A stretch of DNA of 64,000 nt, from assembly GCF_000227115.2 (NCBI RefSeq), contig NC_016488.1, forward strand, positions 1-64,000, written 5' to 3'. The notes under the pieces were generated by a model that saw nothing but the letters and a program-made list of their open reading frames with translations, did no database searches and was not told the DNA's origin. Both the position numbers and the translations under genes were made by a program. How positions within the stretch are numbered: position 1 is the first letter of the stretch; each line of letters begins with the position of its first letter. Positions 19,695-30,438 of the stretch are shown here, piece by piece. Source of the stretch: Naumovozyma dairenensis CBS 421. Its lineage: Eukaryota > Ascomycota > Saccharomycetes > Saccharomycetales > Saccharomycetaceae.

Positions 19695-21068
19695 ATGGTT
19701 GCTGATATAAATCTTCGAAGGGAAGATGATGTCCAAGGCGATGATGGTCTAGGATCTTGGAAGGATCATTTAGATTTTGAGAATATCCCTATGTCAAGGT
19801 GCAGTTCTACTACTAGTATCACTTCTTTGACTAGTATGCAATCAAACGGGAGTTCGGTATCTACTGCGTCTTCCTCTAGACCCAAAAAATACCTTTGTGA
19901 ATATGATAATTGTAATAAAGCATTTACTAGACCTTCATTACTATCAGAACATCAAATCACTTTCCATCAAGGTATTAAACCGTTCAAATGTGATCAGTGT
20001 GCTAAGTCATATGCTAGGAAAACTCATTTAGAAAGACATATAATATCTAATCACTCCCTGGAGAAACCTTTCCATTGCCAGCATTGTGGTAAAGGTGTGA
20101 CAACGAGGCAACAATTAAAACGTCATGAAATTACACATACGAAATCTTTCCATTGCCCTTATGAAAATTGTCAAGAAAGTTTTTATAAACATCCTCAGTT
20201 AAGATCACATATCTTAAGTTTTCATTTAGAGAAATTGAAATGTAAATATTGTAATAAAAATTTCCAAAGACCCTATAGATTAGCTAATCATATTAAGAAA
20301 CATCATAATCCAGATACAGAAAATCCATACCAATGTTCAGTTTCTATTGATTGTAATTTAACTTTTAAAACTTGGACCAAATATCAATTACATATTAAAA
20401 ATGATCATCCAAAATTACGATGTTCCATTTGTAATAAATCCTGTGTGGGTGAAAATGGGTTGAAAATGCATATGAATATTCATAATGAAAGTTTAGTCAT
20501 TAAAAATTGGAAATGTCAATTTTGTCCCATCGATAAATTTATTTCATTCTCAAAGAAAACTGATTTATTGTCACATTATCAAAGTTGCCATAAGGATGAA
20601 CAAATCCCAATAGAGTTGTTACAAAATAAAGTACCTATAATGGCCGATAGTTCCACAGTTGAAGATATTACAATAAAGAAAGAACATGATGCTGTGACGA
20701 CGAAAGAACAAAACAAAAATGAAGAAACAATAGCTGTGAGAAGAATAACGAGAGCAATGAGAAGGAAACAAAATAATCCAATAGAATCCATAAGATCAGA
20801 AATTAATTTAGATAAATATATTGAAAATAACAAAGAGAGAGGTTCAAGTATGAACTTGTTATTGAACACTGTTGGTAGGAAGTATAAATGTACATTTTAC
20901 AAATGTTATAGAACTTTTAAAACAGAAGATAAATTCAAAAAACACATTGAGAAACATAAAATACATCAACTGAAATTAAAAATTTTAGAAGAGAAACAAG
21001 AGGAAGAATCAAAGAAATTGGAAGAGCCCATTGATCTTCCAGTTAAGACAGCCAATACTATTGAATGA
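19695..21068 (+). CDS. PZF1: Transcription factor IIIA, nine C2H2 zinc fingers
   Basis: A 457-residue homologue of S. cerevisiae TFIIIA (YPR186C, 429 residues), which binds the 5S rRNA gene internal control region and 5S RNA. Eight consecutive C2H2 fingers run from about residues 67 to 300 (first YLCEYDNCNKAF...H-x-H, then FKCDQCAKSYARKTH, FHCQHCGKG, FHCPYENCQESF and so on). A charged spacer of roughly 85 residues follows, then a ninth finger near residues 395-417 (YKCTFYKCYRTF). The 8+1 layout with a long spacer is the hallmark of yeast TFIIIA. A Ser/Thr-rich N-terminus precedes finger 1. Confidence 0.95.
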   Translation: MVADINLRREDDVQGDDGLGSWKDHLDFENIPMSRCSSTTSITSLTSMQSNGSSVSTASSSRPKKYLCEYDNCNKAFTRPSLLSEHQITFHQGIKPFKCDQCAKSYARKTHLERHIISNHSLEKPFHCQHCGKGVTTRQQLKRHEITHTKSFHCPYENCQESFYKHPQLRSHILSFHLEKLKCKYCNKNFQRPYRLANHIKKHHNPDTENPYQCSVSIDCNLTFKTWTKYQLHIKNDHPKLRCSICNKSCVGENGLKMHMNIHNESLVIKNWKCQFCPIDKFISFSKKTDLLSHYQSCHKDEQIPIELLQNKVPIMADSSTVEDITIKKEHDAVTTKEQNKNEETIAVRRITRAMRRKQNNPIESIRSEINLDKYIENNKERGSSMNLLLNTVGRKYKCTFYKCYRTFKTEDKFKKHIEKHKIHQLKLKILEEKQEEESKKLEEPIDLPVKTANTIE

Positions 21069-21399
21069 AGATATCCAAACGCAAAGCTCTACAAAACTAT
21101 CTACATGAAAAAATTTAAATATATATATATATATTCAAAACCCTTTATGACATTATATTAGTACAGAAATCACCTGTTGTATGGAGATATAATCCTTACA
21201 TATATACCTCATACTATTATTGCACATTTTCCAATTCTTTTTTTTAGATGCATTATCCTTTCATTACGTAGGATGATTATAATTGAATATAGTTGAAATT
21301 ATATAAAACTTTCTTTTTGACTTTATATAGATATATATTACGTTATCTTCTTTCTTTTCTTTTTTAGAAGTAGTCTATAGACTACTGTTATTAGTTTTT
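21069..21399. other. Convergent intergenic PZF1/ATG13
   Basis: 331 bp, AT-rich, with a (TA) run at about 21119-21135. No gene. Confidence 0.4.
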
Positions 21400-23649
21400 C
21401 TAGCTGCCAGCTAAGTTCATGTCACTCATGAAAAATAACAAATCATCATCTTCTTCCTGCCCATCATCCTTACTATTACTTGTGCTATCATTATTATTAT
21501 TATTACTATGATTACGATTATTATTTGTAATATTATTAGGAGTACTACTGTCATGATTAATGTTATCGCCATCATCTTCTTCTTCTAACAGGTCTTCTAT
21601 TTTTTTATTAGTATGAGTGGAGAGAATTTCCGTTGAGCGAATATTTGGTTTATGCATAATAGCTTGAACAGAGTTTTTATCAATGGTAGGTTGAGAGTAA
21701 TTATTTTGTTGTTGTTTCCCAAATGACATTCTATTGCTAGAATATAATTCTGGTATGCTATCGATAGATCTTGGTGGTAAGAATGATTTATAGTATTTAG
21801 TATTATTATTATTATTATTATTCCCTTCTATCATGAATTTTTCAACATCATTATCATCGTTATCTTGTATAGTCATAATTTGTTCATTCGGTGGTAATGA
21901 TGATGATCGTAAATCTCCAACCATACTTTCTTCCCCATATATTGGTGGTAAAATTGTTGCAGTAGGTTGTTGTTGCTGCTGCTGTTGTTGTTGCTTCCGC
22001 TCATATGAGCTCGCTCTACTATTAAATACATTAGAATTGCTTCTAATAAAGAGATGGCTTGGAGATGAACCTTTGTTGATATTATTATTGATCTTGTTGT
22101 ACAATCCTTGGAATGTCAATGAGGGGTTTGGTGAATTCGATTGTGAATTCAGCCTAGATTGTGAATGGGTGCCAGATATACGTCTTCTTTCTGGATCCAT
22201 TGATACACTGGCAGATAAATCTTCAGTTAATAGATCATTATTTGGTTTTAAATTTTGAAATCTTATTAATGAATTAGAAATATCTTCATTTTTAATCATT
22301 TTGTTTTTAATTTTATAAACATTCAATTTAGGTTTTTCTTCAAGTAATTTGACAAATTCTAATAAATCATCTGATGAGTTTAAGTTTTTTTGAGAATTGT
22401 CACTAGTCCCAATGGCTGGTGAAGATTCATCTCGTTTCAAAATGCTATTTTCCAATGATTTTTTCAGACTTGAATGTCTACGTATTTTACCAAAGGAAGA
22501 TGAATATTTTGAAGTGCTGTCAACACTTGTTCCTTCGAAATGTGATGTTGGTAAAGGTAGAGGCAAAGCTTGCTGCTGCTGCTGCTGCTGTTGCTGTTGT
22601 TGTATATAATGTGGGCCAGCAGCAGCAGCAGGGCTTATACTTGTACGACGAAGTAAAACAGAAGAATGGGAAGGGTTCCTACTTGTTGCATTACTCAATG
22701 ATCCTACTTTAAATGGTTGTATAATTGGTTTTGATCCAGAGAATGTTCTCTTTCTTTGAGAAAGTGATGATAAATTACTATCGGGTGATATTCCTAAATG
22801 GGTCTTAGTACGTGGTGATAAAGATAAAGATCTCTTTGCATTTATATCAAAAGTTTCTTTATTCAATATTTTCTCCTGTGAATCTTGAACAATGAAATGA
22901 CAATCTTTCCTATATGATACTGAAACACGTAATAAACCAAATTTAGTCCATACGGGAGTTATTTTCTTTTGTTGTAGATGTATTGGAATATTTGATTCGT
23001 TAATGACGTTAGAATATGAAGTAATAATAGGTTTGCTTAACCCAATACGACCCTTTGATAAAATTGGTTTGGAACCGTCTACAATTCTAGTCTTGACGCC
23101 AACCAGTGACTTCGTTGCATTTACTTGTTTCGAAAGATTATCTCGTAGATCATGTACTGGTAGCAATTGTAATAAAGTATATAAATATCGTAGTAATAAA
23201 ACTAATTGTTTAGCACTATCCGAAACTTCTTCTTCTGATGCCTTGTATGATTTAAATGTTGGAGAAGTATCATCTAGTTCTAATAACCAACGTTCTAAGA
23301 CTATTTCAGTTTTTCTATTACCTTTAGTGACATTCCACAAATTAGCATCATTATCTTTCAATTTAATAGAGTATGAATGAGGCAATTGACGAAGGTCCAA
23401 ATAAGTTTCAATAATCAATGGTGGCAAAGTCTTGTCATTTTCCGGTGTATACCATTGGTTAATTATAGATGGCAAAGGAGTTGGTGACACATCAGCAGAG
23501 TTAAACCAGTCGTCATTGAATTTCGTATTGTTATCATTGTTTGATATCTGTTGGTTATGTATATCTTCTGAACAAATCAGCAGGCTACCCTTGACAAAAA
23601 AAGATTTGATTAATTGTGTTGTTTCTTGGTCAGATGGAGTAGAGACCAT
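21400..23649 (-). CDS. ATG13: Autophagy regulator Atg13
   Basis: A 749-residue homologue of S. cerevisiae Atg13 (YPR185W, 738 residues), the TORC1-regulated subunit of the Atg1 kinase complex at the phagophore assembly site. The N-terminal about 240 residues form the HORMA-type domain (opening with LIKSFFVKGSLLICSEDIHN and including LPPLIIETYLDLRQLPHSY, LERWLLELDD). The rest is a long disordered, Ser/Thr/Asn-rich tail containing Atg17- and Atg1-binding regions in the family (here RNPSHSSVLLRRTSISP and nearby). Two polyglutamine tracts (near residues 350 and 556) and poly-Asn runs are expansions typical of this lineage. It ends in DDDLLFFMSDM. Confidence 0.93.
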   Translation of the reverse strand: MVSTPSDQETTQLIKSFFVKGSLLICSEDIHNQQISNNDNNTKFNDDWFNSADVSPTPLPSIINQWYTPENDKTLPPLIIETYLDLRQLPHSYSIKLKDNDANLWNVTKGNRKTEIVLERWLLELDDTSPTFKSYKASEEEVSDSAKQLVLLLRYLYTLLQLLPVHDLRDNLSKQVNATKSLVGVKTRIVDGSKPILSKGRIGLSKPIITSYSNVINESNIPIHLQQKKITPVWTKFGLLRVSVSYRKDCHFIVQDSQEKILNKETFDINAKRSLSLSPRTKTHLGISPDSNLSSLSQRKRTFSGSKPIIQPFKVGSLSNATSRNPSHSSVLLRRTSISPAAAAGPHYIQQQQQQQQQQQALPLPLPTSHFEGTSVDSTSKYSSSFGKIRRHSSLKKSLENSILKRDESSPAIGTSDNSQKNLNSSDDLLEFVKLLEEKPKLNVYKIKNKMIKNEDISNSLIRFQNLKPNNDLLTEDLSASVSMDPERRRISGTHSQSRLNSQSNSPNPSLTFQGLYNKINNNINKGSSPSHLFIRSNSNVFNSRASSYERKQQQQQQQQQPTATILPPIYGEESMVGDLRSSSLPPNEQIMTIQDNDDNDVEKFMIEGNNNNNNNTKYYKSFLPPRSIDSIPELYSSNRMSFGKQQQNNYSQPTIDKNSVQAIMHKPNIRSTEILSTHTNKKIEDLLEEEDDGDNINHDSSTPNNITNNNRNHSNNNNNDSTSNSKDDGQEEDDDLLFFMSDMNLAGS

Positions 23650-24355
23650 TCTATATGTGACTCATGAATGTGTTTATATTAATTGTTGTTGTTTTGTATT
23701 GTTCAGAACTGGAGACAAGTGTGCAAATAAAAGTTCACAGTGCCGTGTTTGTGTTTTCTATAGTTGGGAGCAATATGCGTTGTTAGAAAGCTATCCCTTA
23801 GTTTTGTTTTATAATGGATTAACACTGTGAAGTGGTTAAAGTGGTGACTAATAAATAGCTGGTTATCAGGTGTGTGTTATGAAGGCGCCGTTACTGAACA
23901 CGTTAGAACTTCTTGAATTTAAGTAATTCGAGAGATATAGGACGTCCCCAAATGATAAAAGGATAGAAAACTCGTACTGTTGTTCCTCTTCCTCTTTCTT
24001 AGGTGTTTCTCCTCTTATAACAACAACTTGTGTCTCTCTTTACCTTAATTTATATCTTATAGACCACATTGTTTTTTCTTTTAACTTTAAAAATTAAGGT
24101 TCCCCGGACGCTTAGAAAAGGGCGCACAATCCCCATTTCTTAAGTAAGAGGAGACATAATGGAATTGACAGGATCTTCAAAATGGATCTCAATCAGTTTG
24201 GGATCTCCTCACAGATGGACCTCCTCACAGGTGGATCTTTGTATAGAAAGAAGAATGTGAGGCGATAATTAAATGCTATTCATATATTATGTATATTTAT
24301 ATTACGTATTTTTAATTTGTTGTACAGTATTTGTTTGTTTCTGAGAAAGGTGCGT
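23650..24355. other. ATG13 promoter and GDB1 terminator region
   Basis: 706 bp. Contains a 16-bp-period imperfect duplication of CTCCTCACAG (24205 and 24221) flanked by GGATCT copies. No gene. Confidence 0.4.
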
Positions 24356-27300
24356 CTATTCATAGGCACTCCATAGATCATAAAAGACATCCAATAAACA
24401 TCCAGAACTCCATGCTTGTGTTGGACTGGAATCATTACAAATTTCACCGTCTTTGTTAGTCAACTCTGTTAACCCTGCCCATGGACTTTGTGCTAACCAA
24501 TCTCTATGACCTTGCAATCTATTGTACAATTGTTGGTATAAGTAGGATGATGGTTTACTCTTTGGCTCGTTTTGACAACGTCTTGATGTATTGAAATAGA
24601 AGTAATGGAAAGCTCTTAAGAAATAACCGTAGCACCATACCCATTCAGGTCCTTGATGATAGTTTCTACCCTTAGATGTAGCAAAATCTTCTGAATCTTC
24701 TGAATTAATATAATATGGACGATAATTATAATCACTTGGATCTAATGTACGCATACCAACTGGTCCTCTTAAATATTTATCTGCCAACTCTATAGCTGAA
24801 ATGGCAAAACCAGGTGTAAATAATTCTGGAGCAACAGTCATCGCAATGGCAAAATTAGGTCTTAATTGATAGTCTTCATATGGCTTACCAGATCGATACA
24901 AATCTTTGTAAATACCTCTCCTGTTCACAATGTTAACATCCACATCAAATAATTTATCATCAGCTGCATCTTTTGGAATCCAGTAACATTTTTCAAAGTT
25001 ATCTTGTAACAACTTATCCCATTCAACAAAGGAAATCTTAGTACCATCTGATTTAGTAACTTCGGAATATTGGAAATTGTTTTTCTTGTTCATATCAATG
25101 ACAAATCTTAAACAACTCTTTAATAATCCGTTAATTTCTATTGCCGCACCGTCCCTTGGTGTTCCTGGTATACCAACTGATTTTGCCTTAGCACTTTCAC
25201 CCATCTTATCCATCCATGTACCACAGTTATATTGTGACCCACCGAAGATTAAACCATTAGACCAATCAACATGAACCTCGACATCAAAACCTTTATCTGT
25301 CATAACTCTATCTAAATTTGGACCAGCATTAGCTTCTCTATATTTGATGCCAGCTGCATGCCTACTTAAAATCTCATAGACAATTTCTTCAATGGTACTC
25401 GAATAACTGAAGGCAATAGGATCGTTATATTTAATATAGGTATCATCCTTGGGGAATCTCCTAGTAACCTTTTCCTTTAAGATCGATTCACCTCCAGGAA
25501 CGATACTAACATAATCTTGAACAGATTGAACAAAGAACCAAGCAGCATCTCTGGCATTATACCTTGGATTCCTGCCAGCATCCAATAAATTTGGAATTAA
25601 ACCATGCTTTAATGTTTTAGCAAATGCAAGAATATGAGCTTTAGCTTGCTCAAATCTTCCAGTAGTTAATAACAACCCTCTTAAGGATATGAAAACATCT
25701 CTACCCCAACATCTCATATATTCAGTACTGAAATGGGGAAGACCAGCTGCCATAGCAGGAATATTTTCGTGTGGCAATAAAGATGTAGATTCCATCTTGG
25801 AAACCATTTGAATGGAAGTCATCGCCAAACTTTGAACAAATTCAGTGGATTTACCAATATTTCCAGACATTAATTGCATAGCACGTAAACGACAACAACC
25901 ATATAAGACACCAATAATTAAGCAGAAATAACTTGGAACCAAATAATTTGGTAATTTCTTTACTCTATCTAATCTACTACGTAACCATCTTTGGACATCT
26001 TCAATACCTGCTTCATCATTATAAAGGTCTAATCTATCAATGACATAGTCTAAAGCCCAATGGCCCCCACGTAAATTGGCACTTAATGGATGAGCTAAAT
26101 CGTTATTAAACATGATTTTTCTTAGCACGGATACCCAACCTTGCAAACCACAGTACACTAACTTACCATAATTAGGAATATCATAAGCACCTCTTCTACC
26201 AGCACTAGCATCCATTTCTTCAGGTTCCGCGCGATACAAGATTGCATTCAACGATTCTAAGTTCAAATTGGTTGTAGCTCTAATAGCACCAGATCTAATG
26301 AAATGATCTAACCACATATCAACACCATTTTGTTGAGTTTCAAAAATTGCGATCGAACCCTGTGGGAAATCGTCAGGTAATAAAATTGTAGAATTTCTTG
26401 TCTTTTCATCGTAAGACACGTTAAAACCTTTCAATTCCCTCAGATTAGTTGGAATACCTTTAATTAATGTCTTCGATTCTTGTACATCACCAGTTTTTTC
26501 CAAAGTATAAGCTAATTTTAATTTACAAATGGAATCACTCAATATTACAGGTGGTAACTTTTGTTCACCCCCATCATAAAATTTAGTTCTTGCAATTAAA
26601 TAATAACCTGAACCACTCTTGGCATCTGTTCTATGAAATGTGATATATTGACCCTCATGATGGACATGCATTTCAGAATCTTCAATATCTTTACTTTTCA
26701 TACCAATATCATCTCTTATTTCATTTAGCATGGCTCTAATTTTGCCAATACCATCACAAGATTCTGTATCATAGGTTCTCGATTCAGTAACTAATTCTAA
26801 TAAATATGGATAAATTTCATCGTAACCATAAACGGAACCAATAGCAGAGGAACATAAAGCTACTAATGCAGCATTAGGTAAAGTGTCTTCAACTGTCCTT
26901 TTCTGATAGGGTGTTTGATTATCATGTGTGCAGTCCATGAATAAGGCATGTGGAGGAGTAGCGGTTAAAATTTTGGGGATCATGATTTCAGAAACACATC
27001 TTAAAGCGTTATCTTCTGGATTAACAGCGCAATATTCTTCATCTAACTGAATATCGGCTGGATATGGGAAATCATCCATAGGAACGAATTTGTATGAACC
27101 AATTGGTCTACCACCATGTTTATGGACTAATCTTGAAAGTTCTTCCTCAGACCATGCTTGCATAGCTTCTCTTATTAAAGATGAAATACCTAATCTCTCA
27201 ACGAATAAACAATCCATTGTTTCTGAACCCGAAAATAATTCGGCAACGACATATAAGTTTGGATTGACTCTTCTTGCAAGATCTAAAAAATATTCACCAA

Positions 27301-28927
27301 CGTGTAAGGGAGTAGAATGACAATTATCAATTCTGAACCCATCGAAGATATCTGCATTCATTTCTATGTATTTACCCATTCTATCCCATAAATACTGAGA
27401 ATCTTGTGGACCTGAACCATATCTTAATTTAACACAATCACCCCAAACAATTACTTCTCTGCGCAAGTAAGCTTTTGATTTGGAAGAGGCAAAATCGACT
27501 AATGGGTTACCATTCCATATCCAGCCATTATTTGCTAATGCATATTTATTACCATCTGTACCTGTAAAACGAGTGAAATAAGGTTCTGTCAATGGTTGTT
27601 TATCAGTAATAGGACCTTGTTTTGGACCATTCTCATCAATTCTCAAATATTTGATACGGTTGAACAATTGTTCTAGGATTTCACTATTATCATCATCATA
27701 TTCTTTGTATAATGGTAAGTTAACTTGATCTAATATCTTATGGGCCTTTGTAATAATTGTATCATTTAATTCATCACCATATAAGGATTTTAATATACTT
27801 GAGAATTTTTCCACATCAATTTTATTTGAACCTTTTTCGGCCAAGGTTCCGAAATTTTCAAGAACAGCGTTATCGCGAGTAAATTGGCCCATTTTAATCA
27901 AGTTATCTTCTAAATCTTGTAGTGAAGATTCATTTTCATTCCATTTGGAAGTTTCATTCCAAACCCTTTTGATACCTTCGAGTGTGGATTCAATATCAAC
28001 GACATAATATTCCCATAATTTTATGGAACCAAGAACATGAACTTTAATACCATCCATAATTTTGAACAAGTCGTCGATATTCTTCAGATCTGTTGGATAA
28101 CCTCTATTGGATAGGTTTTGGCTAAATTCCAACAATTTGGCATCTAGTTCAATAGCTGGGATCAAATGGGGAGCGGTGATATAATTATACCCAGCTTCTG
28201 GATGATCCAATAGCCAAGGAGAATTGTTAGCAGTATGGTTAAAGACGATATCAGTCAGTGATAACATTCCATAATCCTTTTGTAGATGCTGCACCATTTT
28301 CTTGACGTCATCAGGAGATTGGAAAAAATCAGGATCAAATTTCAAATGATCACATAAAGAATATGGAGAATTTGATTCACCTCTGATTTGTAAAGGAGTG
28401 AAATGAATCATATTATATTTCTTATCAGCTATCTTGGCAAAGATTTTATCCCAATCTTTACCCATCCATTTGGATACGACACTTTGCATAGCGATTGAAT
28501 TTAATTGCAAGAATTGACCATTTATCTTTAAATTGGGCAATACCATGAAATAAAATTTCCTTGTAGTTTCTAATTGTTCTTTTTCATTTCTGAAGGATAG
28601 ATAGAAACAATATGAACCTGGTCTATAGATATCTAGATCTACACTATCATCTTGATGGAAGCTTGCGTTTAAGACTTTTTTATAGAATTTATCCCTTTGG
28701 AAAGGGATGGTATGTTCTGGGGGACAATTTGTCCAAATTAACCCATTTCTTGAGATGGGGGAACCAGCAGAGATGAACAATTTTACTGTATAGAATGGTG
28801 TTCCCTCTTTAGCATCATCTGGGAGTGGCAAAGATGGTAATGTTAATACACCTTGACCATAGGAACAACTCGTAATTGGTTCACCTGTATCCGATAATCT
28901 AAGTAATACACTTCTTTTCAAACTCAT
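24356..28927 (-). CDS. GDB1: Glycogen debranching enzyme (4-alpha-glucanotransferase / amylo-1,6-glucosidase)
   Basis: A 1523-residue homologue of S. cerevisiae Gdb1 (YPR184W, 1536 residues), a bifunctional enzyme that removes glycogen branch points. The N-terminal half is the GH13-type glucanotransferase: catalytic Asp in GFRIDNCHSTP (about residue 533), Glu in VVAELFSGSE (about 565), and the transition-state Asp in FMDCTHDNQTP (about 665). The C-terminal third is the GH133-type alpha-1,6-glucosidase, with EYMRCWGRDVFISLRG, DWSNGLIFGGSQYNCGTWMD and GPEWVWCYGYFLRA. One continuous frame. A stress-response-type AGGGG (29410-29414) lies upstream, plausible for a reserve-carbohydrate gene. Confidence 0.97.
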   Translation of the reverse strand: MSLKRSVLLRLSDTGEPITSCSYGQGVLTLPSLPLPDDAKEGTPFYTVKLFISAGSPISRNGLIWTNCPPEHTIPFQRDKFYKKVLNASFHQDDSVDLDIYRPGSYCFYLSFRNEKEQLETTRKFYFMVLPNLKINGQFLQLNSIAMQSVVSKWMGKDWDKIFAKIADKKYNMIHFTPLQIRGESNSPYSLCDHLKFDPDFFQSPDDVKKMVQHLQKDYGMLSLTDIVFNHTANNSPWLLDHPEAGYNYITAPHLIPAIELDAKLLEFSQNLSNRGYPTDLKNIDDLFKIMDGIKVHVLGSIKLWEYYVVDIESTLEGIKRVWNETSKWNENESSLQDLEDNLIKMGQFTRDNAVLENFGTLAEKGSNKIDVEKFSSILKSLYGDELNDTIITKAHKILDQVNLPLYKEYDDDNSEILEQLFNRIKYLRIDENGPKQGPITDKQPLTEPYFTRFTGTDGNKYALANNGWIWNGNPLVDFASSKSKAYLRREVIVWGDCVKLRYGSGPQDSQYLWDRMGKYIEMNADIFDGFRIDNCHSTPLHVGEYFLDLARRVNPNLYVVAELFSGSETMDCLFVERLGISSLIREAMQAWSEEELSRLVHKHGGRPIGSYKFVPMDDFPYPADIQLDEEYCAVNPEDNALRCVSEIMIPKILTATPPHALFMDCTHDNQTPYQKRTVEDTLPNAALVALCSSAIGSVYGYDEIYPYLLELVTESRTYDTESCDGIGKIRAMLNEIRDDIGMKSKDIEDSEMHVHHEGQYITFHRTDAKSGSGYYLIARTKFYDGGEQKLPPVILSDSICKLKLAYTLEKTGDVQESKTLIKGIPTNLRELKGFNVSYDEKTRNSTILLPDDFPQGSIAIFETQQNGVDMWLDHFIRSGAIRATTNLNLESLNAILYRAEPEEMDASAGRRGAYDIPNYGKLVYCGLQGWVSVLRKIMFNNDLAHPLSANLRGGHWALDYVIDRLDLYNDEAGIEDVQRWLRSRLDRVKKLPNYLVPSYFCLIIGVLYGCCRLRAMQLMSGNIGKSTEFVQSLAMTSIQMVSKMESTSLLPHENIPAMAAGLPHFSTEYMRCWGRDVFISLRGLLLTTGRFEQAKAHILAFAKTLKHGLIPNLLDAGRNPRYNARDAAWFFVQSVQDYVSIVPGGESILKEKVTRRFPKDDTYIKYNDPIAFSYSSTIEEIVYEILSRHAAGIKYREANAGPNLDRVMTDKGFDVEVHVDWSNGLIFGGSQYNCGTWMDKMGESAKAKSVGIPGTPRDGAAIEINGLLKSCLRFVIDMNKKNNFQYSEVTKSDGTKISFVEWDKLLQDNFEKCYWIPKDAADDKLFDVDVNIVNRRGIYKDLYRSGKPYEDYQLRPNFAIAMTVAPELFTPGFAISAIELADKYLRGPVGMRTLDPSDYNYRPYYINSEDSEDFATSKGRNYHQGPEWVWCYGYFLRAFHYFYFNTSRRCQNEPKSKPSSYLYQQLYNRLQGHRDWLAQSPWAGLTELTNKDGEICNDSSPTQAWSSGCLLDVFYDLWSAYE

Positions 28928-30051
28928 ATTTTTTTACTTTCTTTTGTTTTCTTAATTCAATAGGTTTTTAAATAGTCTTATTTGTAGCGAATTGTATTGT
29001 AATGTAGTGTAGTATGTCTTTTGTATTTTTGAAAGGTAATTTTAAATTGAACGTCTTTTTGTGATGTTTTGACTTTACCTATTCCTTAAGTTGCTTTTTA
29101 CTTAGTTTTTTTGTGTTTAAGGTTCCTTTATATTTGCCTGCGAATAAGAAGAAGCCGTTAAGTGGTCGAGAATACTAAGGCGGGTGGTAGTGTCAAAGTA
29201 TGTGTATCTTACAAATTATTCTATACGTATATATACAAAGAGAACGAGAGAGGGTATATAAAATATATTACGTATATTCAAGGAGTTTATAGAGGATCTT
29301 CCCTAGCTTCTCCGTGCTTCTCTCTCGATGGTTTGCATCTCCAGCTGTTTCGACTGTTCAAGACTCTGTAAGTATATATTACATTACCATACTGTACGTT
29401 TTATATTTTAGGGGGCAGTTTCGCTATTTTAGCCGAATATCTTATGGGGATTGGTGAGGTGTTTGGGTGGTGTACTCGATGCTGCTAATAAGAAGGAATA
29501 ATAATGATAATATGTTTGTCTGACGCTCACTGTAAATAAATATGATGATTACTCTGTTTATATGTTGCAAACAAAACTAGGTTGAACATATAAATAAAAC
29601 TGCATGCAATTTATAGTGTTTTTTAGGGTCCATTCAAAAGTATTTTATGTCCACTTTTTCCTCTAGAAAGGCTACTCAAAGAATTATGTTTTTTATTTTT
29701 AAATTGATACATTTTATACATGAAAAATAAATAATATATATATGTATTATAAGAAAACAAAAGCTGTTTAAAAAAATTTGCTAGCCATTCTATGTTAACA
29801 GTCTATTTATTTAAATAGTTAAACAACATCTCTCAATGAAAAATCGCCTCTCCATGCCACTGCAAACGGAAAAAGTAATTCGTTCTCACGTATACGCCGC
29901 CAGTACTTCTTATCAGACATCAGTCAGTAACACACGTATCTTGTACTTATTAAGAGCCTCTGGCTATTACCTTCCTTGGCATGGTAATTAAACCGTTCTG
30001 ATTTATATTAGGCCATAGATGATCTGTGCATGGTTTTCCATGGTTCCGTAT
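28928..30051. other. Intergenic GDB1/MED11, about 1.1 kb
   Basis: GDB1 promoter and MED11 3' flank. Near 29160-29180 the text TGGTCGAG...TAAGGCG recalls a tRNA A box, but no B box or cloverleaf follows. A short TATATATG run lies near 29737. Otherwise AT-rich, without recognised genes. Confidence 0.4.
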
Positions 30052-30438
30052 TTACTCTTTACTAGCATCCATATCCACATCTATATCTATATTTTCATCA
30101 ACATTCAAAACATTCTTCAATAATTCTATTTGTTCCAATAATTTATCGTCATCTAATCCAATAGCCTTTTTATTTACGTTATTAATAGGTAATAATCTAG
30201 TTCCAATATTTTCATCTAAATGTTTAATCTCATTCCTTAAATTTTCATTAACACTATCCAAATCAGAATAAAAAGTTTGTATATGTGCTTGGAATTGTGG
30301 TTTTAATTGATAATTACCTCTTTTCAATTCACTAAATGTGAAAACCACTTGTGATGCCTCTTGTAACATCTTACATAATGTCAAATCAATAGATTCTAAT
30401 TGTTGTAATCTTTCTTGGATATATTCTGGTTGTGGCAT
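30052..30438 (-). CDS. MED11: Mediator head subunit 11
   Basis: A 128-residue homologue of S. cerevisiae Med11 (YMR112C, 115 residues, from memory). Matching landmarks are the opening YIQERLQQLESID, CKMLQEASQVVFTF, ELKRGN, LKPQFQAH and the signature DENIGTRLLPINN-VNKKA. Two helices forming a bundle with Med22 in the Mediator head are predicted. The short acidic tail (DENIDIDVDMDASKE) is extra. In S. cerevisiae this gene is on chromosome XIII, so its location between GDB1 and DPM1 is a synteny difference. Confidence 0.93.
   Translation of the reverse strand: MPQPEYIQERLQQLESIDLTLCKMLQEASQVVFTFSELKRGNYQLKPQFQAHIQTFYSDLDSVNENLRNEIKHLDENIGTRLLPINNVNKKAIGLDDDKLLEQIELLKNVLNVDENIDIDVDMDASKE

Noticed and set aside
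29160..29200. tRNA-like A-box text (TGGTCGAG...TAAGGCG)
   Set aside because: No B box, no acceptor-stem pairing and no cloverleaf could be drawn downstream.
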